Below, in pieces: positions 58,390 to 64,000 of a stretch of 64,000 nt of DNA (the first letter of the stretch is position 1; each line of letters starts with the position of its first letter). The notes beneath the pieces were generated by a model, which was given only the letters and a program-made list of their open reading frames with translations, was not told the origin of the DNA and made no database searches. The stretch is from Nocardioides sp. PD653-B2 (GTDB lineage Bacteria; Actinomycetota; Actinomycetes; Propionibacteriales; Nocardioidaceae), in the NCBI RefSeq assembly GCF_002117935.1, contig NZ_BDJE01000022.1:1-64000 (forward strand), given 5' to 3'. The translations under genes were made by a program, and so were the position numbers.

Positions 58390-61300
58390 TCAGCTCGCGA
58401 GCCAGCCGTGGGTACTGATGATGGTCTTCGTGCGCTCCGACAGTTCCATGGGGGCGTCGCCGTCGTCGGACCGGTTGCAGATCTCCTCGCGGAGGATCCG
58501 GTCGGCCTCGAGCTGGTCGCTCTCGACCTTCATGACGTGGGCCAGGCATAGGCGGGTGCTCTCTCCGTCAGGGTCGGCCCGGTTGGCGACGTAGGCGGCG
58601 GAGCGGGCCTTGACCAGATCGCCTGCGGCGAGAGCCTCGGTGACGACGATGAGGGCGACGTCGGCGATCCAGCCTGAAGCCATGAGGTCGACGCGGTCGG
58701 GCTCGTTGACGAGCCAAGACCATCCCTCTTCACGCAGCTGGCTGAACGGCTTCGCCTCGCCGACCAGCTCGAGCGCGGTGCAGACGTCGGCGACGCCTTC
58801 CGCGCCGCCCCGGGCCTGCCCGCGCTTGCGCAGTCGGAGGAAGAGGTGAAGGTCGACCAGGAGGCCGTCGTCGACCTGGTAGACGTTGACGCCGCGGAGC
58901 TTGGTGGCAGGGGCCTTGTCGGCGTGGGGCAGGTGGGGCTCTCCACTTGTGGGGTTGGTGCCCAGCCATTCGCGGACGGTGTTGGTGTAATCGCGCACCT
59001 TGCCGGGGGTGATCCCGAATGCCTCGCCGATCTCCTCGCGGGTGGCTCCGTGCTTGCGGTGCAGGGCCAAGTACGCGAGGAGCTCGGTGAAGTAGGGCTT
59101 GCGCTTGGCCAGGGCCTTGCCGTGGGTGCGCGCGGTGACCGGACCGAGCAGGCTGAGCCGTGGACGGTCGCAGTCGGTCGAGAACCAGTCGGCGATGTCC
59201 TGGTCGAGAGTGGGGTCGCTCTGCTCGACCTCGGCTCGGACGTGCTCGGGCACCTTCGGCGCCAGCGTCTCGAGGTCCTCCTGCACGATCGCGCTCTGAC
59301 GGATGTAGTCCTCGTCGTCGCCCTCCAGGAGGGAGGACAGCGGCTCGTCGACGGTGTCCGCGGGGGTGTTGCGCGGCAGGGTGTACTCGCGGCGCAGTGC
59401 CCCGGACTGGTCGGTGTAGGCCTCCCAGCCGTCCGTGACGGTCTCGTCGACCGGCACGGGGACGTCCTCGGCGACCTCGCTCTGTGCGTAGACCAGGGCG
59501 CAGCCGCGGGCTTCGTCGCTGGTGAGGCCGACGGCGATGAGGTTGAGGCCGGCGTGCTCGAGGACGACGCGGCCGGTGTTCGTCATGTGCAGGACGGCGC
59601 CCGGTGTGTTGGGGCGTCCGCCGGCGACGACGATGGAGGTGGCGGACTGCCCGACGTGGTTGGTGACCAGCTGCAGCAGCTGCTCGAGGTCCTCGGGGTC
59701 TCCGGCCGCCGCGTCGAGCAACAGCATCCGGGCGGGCCAGGTGTCGTCGTCGACGCTGCCGGTGCGGGCTGTGGACGCGTCGGTGTCGTGTCGCTTCGCC
59801 CGGTCGACCGTGGTGACGGCGGCCGCGAGGGCTTCCGCGGTCGCGGGTGACCCGGCTGCTCCGGTCGGGTAGTAGCTGATCCGCTCGTCCATGGCGACGG
59901 CTTCCTCAGCCACGCCGATGCAGTCGACCTGCACGCGGCGCGACCACGGGTTGACGGCCAGCTGCGCGGCGAGGTGGCGGGCGAAGTCCCGGCCGTAGGT
60001 CGGGTCGCCGCTGATGGTGAGGGTGGACAGCTCCTCGCAGTTGAGCAGCCACGTCTCGCCGGTGTCGCTCATGCCGATGGTGGCCAGAAGCGGGTAGGGC
60101 GGCTCGACGTTCCCTGTGTCGGGGCCGAGCTCGTCGACGGCGGTGTCTGTGCTGACGTGCCAGTGGGTCTGGTCCGGGCTGCCCACCCAGGGCGCCGGGA
60201 CGGCGGCCGGCGCGCTCAGGTGCAGGGTCAGCTTGCCGTGCCCGAGCTCCACGGCGGCGAGCGGCGGCATCGTGGTGCCCTGCGCGCCGACGGCGGCCGC
60301 GAGGCGGCGCAGCGCCTCGTCCGCGAACTCCACGGTCGCCGCGGCCGCGGAACCGGTGGCGTTCAGGGTCATCTCGACAGGCGCGAGCTCCGGAGGCGGC
60401 GCGGCGATCGCGCGGCCGGGTGTCCGGTTCCGGTAGCCGGCGCGGCGGCGGGACCGCAGGGCCATGAGCAGTGCCCCGGACAGAAGGACTCCCCCGCCGG
60501 TCAGCCCGGCGCGGACCCACGGCGCGTCGAGGATCGAGTCGTCGGCGTCATCGACCTGGTCGACGTCGGCGGCCGGCACCCACGGCTCCTCGGCTTGGGA
60601 GGGCGCGACGTCGGGCAAGGCCGCCTCGGGGACGTCGGGCGCCTCAGGCTCTTGGGCGACCGGCGGCTCCTCCTCGGCCGGCGGGTCGACGAGCCGCTGG
60701 TCCTCGGGGCTGGCGGGCGTCTCGGGCTCGACGTCGCGCGGCTGCTGGTGCCGGGTGTCGTCGTGACTGCCCCCCTGGTCGGCGCCGGGGATGTTGAGCT
60801 TCCAGCCGACGTCGATGACGTCGGGGTCGGTCAGCTGGGCTCCGCCGGGCTGGGTGATGCCGGTGGAGGCCTGGTAGATCTCGGGCCAGCGATCGGCGTC
60901 GCCGAGCTGCTCTTGGGCGATCTCGCTGAGGGTGTCGGTGGGCTGCACCGTGTAGTCGTGCGCCGGTGCCCCGCTGTTGAGCGCGGGCAGCTTGAGGACC
61001 CAACCGGGCTCGAGGAAGCTCGGCTGCGCGCCGAGGATGTCGCGGTTGAGCTCGACGAGCTCCTTGTAGCGGGCACCGTCGCCGAAGTGGTCCTCGGCGA
61101 TCGACCACAGGCTCTCCCCCGGCTTCACAGCGTGGTCGACCGTCTTGCGCTGGCGCTCCTGCTTCGTCTCGACCTTGACGTCCTGATGGGCGGGTGCCTG
61201 GTCGGCGGCACCGGCGTTGACGTGTCCCACCGTCACCGGGGCCGCGGCGGCCGAGGTGATCGTGGCTGACTGGGCGGCGATGGGCGCGGCGATGAACAGC

Positions 61301-61653
61301 AGAGCGGCGAGGCCGATGAGGCCGCGTGCTGCGGCCTGCGGCCGGCCCAGGCCCGGCAGCTGGCGTGCCTGGACCTTGCGGAGCCGGGCGATGGCTTCCA
61401 CGACCAGGCTCAGCGCCATGAAGGCCCACGCGACCCAGCCGATCACCTTGAACAGGCCGAGGACGAGGGTGCCGTCGTCGGGCGCCAGGAGCGCGTTCTT
61501 GATGCCGTCGAGGGTCGGGACGTGGTCCGGGATTGGGCTGGCACCGATCGCGAGGAACAGTGCGGGCAGGCCGAGGATGATGCCGAGTACGGCGACCGAG
61601 GCCGCGAGGCCGGTGAGTCGATGGCCCAGGGTGGGATGGGTGGGCGTGGTCAT
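58390..61653 (-). CDS. LysM and BTAD/SARP-like membrane protein of the Tad locus
   Basis: 1,087 residues. Three N-terminal membrane helices (about 12-35, 63-85, 108-128). Two LysM motifs (about 172-222 and 233-290: HAVKPGESLWSIAEDHFGDG; YTVQPTDTLSEIAQEQLGDA). A further helix follows an acidic linker (about 390). The C-terminal 250 residues hold a winged-helix (FTELLAYLALHRKHGATREE, FGITPGKVRDYTNTV) and a BTAD-like helical part. Such proteins accompany Tad pilus genes in actinobacteria. They may couple wall binding to gene regulation, but that is inference. Confidence 0.85.
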   Translation of the reverse strand: MTTPTHPTLGHRLTGLAASVAVLGIILGLPALFLAIGASPIPDHVPTLDGIKNALLAPDDGTLVLGLFKVIGWVAWAFMALSLVVEAIARLRKVQARQLPGLGRPQAAARGLIGLAALLFIAAPIAAQSATITSAAAAPVTVGHVNAGAADQAPAHQDVKVETKQERQRKTVDHAVKPGESLWSIAEDHFGDGARYKELVELNRDILGAQPSFLEPGWVLKLPALNSGAPAHDYTVQPTDTLSEIAQEQLGDADRWPEIYQASTGITQPGGAQLTDPDVIDVGWKLNIPGADQGGSHDDTRHQQPRDVEPETPASPEDQRLVDPPAEEEPPVAQEPEAPDVPEAALPDVAPSQAEEPWVPAADVDQVDDADDSILDAPWVRAGLTGGGVLLSGALLMALRSRRRAGYRNRTPGRAIAAPPPELAPVEMTLNATGSAAAATVEFADEALRRLAAAVGAQGTTMPPLAAVELGHGKLTLHLSAPAAVPAPWVGSPDQTHWHVSTDTAVDELGPDTGNVEPPYPLLATIGMSDTGETWLLNCEELSTLTISGDPTYGRDFARHLAAQLAVNPWSRRVQVDCIGVAEEAVAMDERISYYPTGAAGSPATAEALAAAVTTVDRAKRHDTDASTARTGSVDDDTWPARMLLLDAAAGDPEDLEQLLQLVTNHVGQSATSIVVAGGRPNTPGAVLHMTNTGRVVLEHAGLNLIAVGLTSDEARGCALVYAQSEVAEDVPVPVDETVTDGWEAYTDQSGALRREYTLPRNTPADTVDEPLSSLLEGDDEDYIRQSAIVQEDLETLAPKVPEHVRAEVEQSDPTLDQDIADWFSTDCDRPRLSLLGPVTARTHGKALAKRKPYFTELLAYLALHRKHGATREEIGEAFGITPGKVRDYTNTVREWLGTNPTSGEPHLPHADKAPATKLRGVNVYQVDDGLLVDLHLFLRLRKRGQARGGAEGVADVCTALELVGEAKPFSQLREEGWSWLVNEPDRVDLMASGWIADVALIVVTEALAAGDLVKARSAAYVANRADPDGESTRLCLAHVMKVESDQLEADRILREEICNRSDDGDAPMELSERTKTIISTHGWLAS

Positions 61654-62102
61654 CTCTCGATGCCTCCTTCGGCGCGGATGAGCCGCGCGGACGCCTCCCC
61701 GGTGACCTGCATGGTGTCCAGGCCGATGATCCCGAGGAACTTGCTGGTGTATGTGTCGGTGGTGGTGACGATCAGGGTGTTGCCGTTGACGACGCGCGCG
61801 TTCCCTTCCACGCCGGCGGCGTGGAGGTAGTCCATGGCGGCCGTCTTGGCGGCGGTGATGTCGACGCGGAGGTCCTCGCCGCGGACTGCGGTCGAGCCCT
61901 GGACCTCCTGGGCGCCGGTGCGGGCGGCCTGGGCGGCAGCGCTGCGGGCTTGCTGCTGGGTGTGGACCTTGCCGCCGAGGTCGACGGCCATCCCGACGAG
62001 GATGATCATCGCCAGTGCTGCGGTGGCGAACCAGACGCTGATGGAGCCGCGCTCATCGCGCGAGCGCCGCGTCGTGAGGCAGCGGGTGCGGTGGCTCATC
62101 AT
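61650..62102 (-). CDS. TadG/TadE-like pseudopilin protein
   Basis: 150 residues. Signature RRSRDERGSISVWFATAALA near residue 12-31 is the TadE/TadG start: basic cluster, ERGS, then one membrane helix (AALAMIILVGMAVDLGGKVH). The remainder is extracellular. ATG 62102 and 62099 are both possible; the upstream gene's stop overlaps. Part of the Tad pilus minor pilins. Confidence 0.8.
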   Translation of the reverse strand: MMSHRTRCLTTRRSRDERGSISVWFATAALAMIILVGMAVDLGGKVHTQQQARSAAAQAARTGAQEVQGSTAVRGEDLRVDITAAKTAAMDYLHAAGVEGNARVVNGNTLIVTTTDTYTSKFLGIIGLDTMQVTGEASARLIRAEGGIER

Positions 62103-62557
62103 CGGCGCTCCCGGTAGGCGTCGACGGGGCTGCTGGCGGTCGCGGTGATCGTCCGAGTGCCGGGGAGGCCGGGGATGCTCAGGTCCGCCACGTCGACCTT
62201 GCAGGTCACGGTGGCGGTGACCTGGGCGGTGGTTCCCAGCGGGGCGTTGAAGGCCGCGGCGTTGATCGTGATATTGGTGGTCGTGCATTGCAGGCCCTGG
62301 TCGTGCAGGCTGCTGGTGGCTGCGGACTTGCCGGAGGTGATGGCCTCGCTCTGAGTGCGCTCGATGGAGGCCGCTCGTGCTGCCTCGTAGGCGGCTGCGT
62401 CCACGGACTGCTTGGCGATCTCCAAGCGGCCGCCCAGGATGATCATCGCCACGAACAGGCCGAAGGCCGGGACGCCGATCGCGGCCTCGATGGCCACCGA
62501 TCCGCGCTCCTCCCGGCGCCGGTGGCGTGCGCTGGTCCGCCTCGTCTGCCTGGTCAT
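62099..62557 (-). CDS. TadE-like pseudopilin 2
   Basis: 152 residues. Basic cluster and REERGSVAIEAAIGVPAFGL with conserved Glu, then one helix (LFVAMIILGGRLEIAKQSVD). Beyond it, an extracellular part with one disulfide candidate (LQCTTTN...TVTCKVD). 4-base overlaps with neighbours on both sides. Confidence 0.8.
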   Translation of the reverse strand: MTRQTRRTSARHRRREERGSVAIEAAIGVPAFGLFVAMIILGGRLEIAKQSVDAAAYEAARAASIERTQSEAITSGKSAATSSLHDQGLQCTTTNITINAAAFNAPLGTTAQVTATVTCKVDVADLSIPGLPGTRTITATASSPVDAYRERR

Positions 62558-62949
62558 TCGGTGAGCCTCTCGACCGGGACGCTGGCGCTCTGGGTGACGG
62601 TCACGTGCCAGCCGGGGATCACGCTCATGGACTTTCCCGTGACGGTGATCGTGGCGGTAGTCGTGGTCCGTGATCCGGAGACGCTGGTGGAGGTCATCAC
62701 GTCGGAGCCTCCGGCGTCGTGGAGGAACGTGTTCGCCGTGGCCACACCGGCGTCGCGGGTGCCGGTCTCGCTGCCTGCCTCACGGGCGCCCTCCTGCGCG
62801 GCCGCGAGCGCTACCTGCTTCGCGTGGTAGTACAGGGCGCCTTGGAGGCCGAGGAACATCAGCAGGAACAGCGCGGGCATCAGGAAGACCATCTGGATGG
62901 TCACTGACCCGCGCTCGTCCCGGCTTCGGCGATGGAGGCTGGCGAACAT
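62554..62949 (-). CDS. TadE-like pseudopilin 1
   Basis: 131 residues. RSRDERGSVTIQMVFLMPAL then FLLMFLGLQGALYYHAKQVA: TadE signature with a Gln at the position where pilins usually have Glu. Extracellular Ser/Thr-rich rest. Sits between the Flp-like gene (6 bases) and pseudopilin 2 (4-base overlap). Confidence 0.8.
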   Translation of the reverse strand: MFASLHRRSRDERGSVTIQMVFLMPALFLLMFLGLQGALYYHAKQVALAAAQEGAREAGSETGTRDAGVATANTFLHDAGGSDVMTSTSVSGSRTTTTATITVTGKSMSVIPGWHVTVTQSASVPVERLTE

Positions 62950-62955
62950 GGCGGC

Positions 62956-63159
62956 CTACTTGATCTTGGCGGACTCGCTGGTCACGAAGAACTTGATGGC
63001 GGCGACGACGATGCCGACGATGACGATCACTGCGCCGGCCCACAGGACCTGCTCGATCGTGACGGAGCCGCGCTCGTCGCGCTGCCTGGTGACGCGGTCC
63101 TCGAGGGAGGCGAGCGCGGTCAGTGCCGCCAACTGGAGGACGATGAAGAGTTGCAACAT
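62956..63159 (-). CDS. Flp-like pilin
   Basis: 67 residues. RDERGSVTIEQVLWAGAVIV followed by a single helix (IVIVGIVVAAIKFFVTSESA). Size, helix and position between TadC and TadE fit a Flp major pilin. The hydrophobic N-terminal 20 residues (LQLFIVLQLAALTALASLED) make the leader longer than usual. GGAAGGAAG precedes the ATG. Confidence 0.7.
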   Translation of the reverse strand: MLQLFIVLQLAALTALASLEDRVTRQRDERGSVTIEQVLWAGAVIVIVGIVVAAIKFFVTSESAKIK

Positions 63160-63231
63160 CGGGGTTCTTCCTTCCTGGTGTTCGGTTTGCGGTCTGGGTG
63201 ACCCGGGTTCTTGGGGTCGGTGTTAGGTCGG

Positions 63232-64000
63232 TCAGGTCGTGAAGCGGAGCATCGAGGGGGCGACGAGGATCGCCATGAAGACGATGCCGAGCAGGCTGGC
63301 CGGGATGTACATGCGCTCGGAGGTGGCGTTGGCCTTGCCGATCTCGGCGCTGAGCATCGCCGAGCGGAGTGCGGCGGCGCGGGCCCGGAGGTTGTGGTAG
63401 ATCTGGGCTCCGTCCTGGCCGGACTGCTGCATGATGTCGGCGAGGTCGTCGAGCTCGGGGACGGCGAGCTCGTCGGCGAGGCCGTGCAGGGAGTCCCAGG
63501 GTGCGCGGGTCATGTAGCGGGCGCGGCGCAGCTCGCTCTCGATCCGCTTGAAGACCCACTTGTCGCCGACCTCGGCTGCCGAGCGCAGTGCCTGCTGGCC
63601 GCTGGATCCGTCTCGTACGCCGGTGGCCACCATGTCGATGTAGGCGCCCAGGGCGCGGCTGAACTCGATGCGGGCCTTCTTGGCGTCGTCGGCGGCGTTG
63701 TAGTTGGGCATGAACCAGAACAGGGCGGCCAGGGCCAGCGAGCCGAGCGTCGGGATGGCGAACGGCAGCGGCAGGCCGATCAGCGTGAAGAAGGCGGCCA
63801 GCAGTGGCGGCATGATCAGGCCGAGCAGTGCCCATACGACCTTCTCGCCGTAGAACCGGGTCTCGCTGATCTGCAGGATGGCCAGGTCCTTGCGGGGAGT
63901 GTGGGCCCAGGCGCCGCCGGGCAGGTTCTTCATCGCCCACAAGCCGATCCGATCGACCGCCGAGCTGGTGCCGGTGTCGGCGTCGGGGTCGGGAGTGTTT
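63232..64000 (-). CDS. tadC: TadC-like type II/IV pilus assembly membrane protein (partial)
   Basis: At least 255 residues; the frame runs off the right edge, so the start is not in the window. Family marks: two membrane helices (VVWALLGLIMPPLLAAFFTL and following), then a T2SSF-type cytoplasmic domain (ARIEFSRALGAYIDMVATGV, ELDDLADIMQQSGQDGAQIY) and a C-terminal helix (LLGIVFMAILVAPSMLRF). It anchors the Tad ATPase at the membrane. TadA and TadB are expected further right. Confidence 0.85.
   Translation of the reverse strand, partial: NTPDPDADTGTSSAVDRIGLWAMKNLPGGAWAHTPRKDLAILQISETRFYGEKVVWALLGLIMPPLLAAFFTLIGLPLPFAIPTLGSLALAALFWFMPNYNAADDAKKARIEFSRALGAYIDMVATGVRDGSSGQQALRSAAEVGDKWVFKRIESELRRARYMTRAPWDSLHGLADELAVPELDDLADIMQQSGQDGAQIYHNLRARAAALRSAMLSAEIGKANATSERMYIPASLLGIVFMAILVAPSMLRFTT

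Larger units (their letters stand above)
9400..64000. mobile_element. Integrative and conjugative element, left part (right end outside window)
   Basis: Between glnA and the right edge there are xis, int, an AAA ATPase, ssb, a MobF-type relaxase, a VirD4-like coupling protein, VirB4-like and VirB6-like proteins, small pilin-like and wall-hydrolase proteins, cargo genes and a Tad pilus locus. Ten copies of one promoter-like element bind the modules from 9.6 to 52 kb together. The left end is placed by inference just after the glnA terminator; no second att copy can be seen, and the Tad region (56.6-64 kb) is assigned only by continuity. A GC-rich host-like composition suggests long residence in actinobacteria, except for the less GC-rich int and 21-26 kb cargo. 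Confidence 0.8.

Overview
The window is very GC-rich with strong G/C third-position bias. It carries actinobacterial hallmarks: a DUF4191 protein, a GlnR box in front of glnA, leaderless genes behind TAGGCT -10 boxes, and a perfect mycobacterial-type LexA box. I read it as the chromosome of a Nocardioides-like member of the Propionibacteriales; the phylum is secure, the genus is a guess.

Layout. 1-9.4 kb is ordinary chromosome: an AbiEi-like gene remnant, an SDR epimerase, lipB, an ABC exporter pair, lipA, a DUF4191 protein, a lipoprotein, an RDD protein and glnA with a strong terminator. From about 9.4 kb to the right edge the DNA looks like one large integrative and conjugative element (ICE). 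Its far end is not in the window. It starts with xis and int (9.6-11.2 kb). A replication and regulation block follows (11.4-21 kb), holding an Orc1/Cdc6-like AAA ATPase, a protein made of two DnaA domain-IV copies, a frameshifted nuclease gene and a degenerate M48 peptidase. A cargo island (21-26.8 kb) has two TcmP proteins, a DUF5131 protein under a LexA box, and a TauD-like dioxygenase coupled to a HEPN/zinc-ribbon protein. It ends in a truncated dprA. Next come ssb and DUF4192 (27-28.7 kb), a candidate oriT and a 1,975-residue relaxase-helicase-TOPRIM protein (29.6-35.9 kb), a split coupling-protein operon (37.2-40.7 kb) and a type IV secretion operon (40.7-52.1 kb). That operon ends in a 1,049-residue protein joining two EEP nuclease-like domains to several cell-wall hydrolase-like domains. 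A sigma-like regulator (52.1-53.1 kb), a NACHT protein with a nuclease-like N-terminus (53.4-56.3 kb) and a Tad pilus locus (56.6-64 kb, incomplete) close the window.

The most striking signal is a recurrent bipartite element, GTGATCGC-N20-TAGGTGAC. I found ten copies, all with exactly 20 bp between the halves and all pointing at the first gene of an ICE operon: xis/int, 12443, 14641, 17565, 19104, ssb, 29610, relaxase, coupling protein, T4SS. In three cases the right half lies only 7-18 nt before the start codon, so it probably acts as a -10 box. This suggests an ICE-wide regulon, possibly read by the sigma-like protein at 52118-53071. The cargo genes have no such element and are therefore probably controlled separately.

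No rRNA, tRNA, CRISPR array or transposase gene was recognised. All functional names are from reading sequences by eye; no database search was run.
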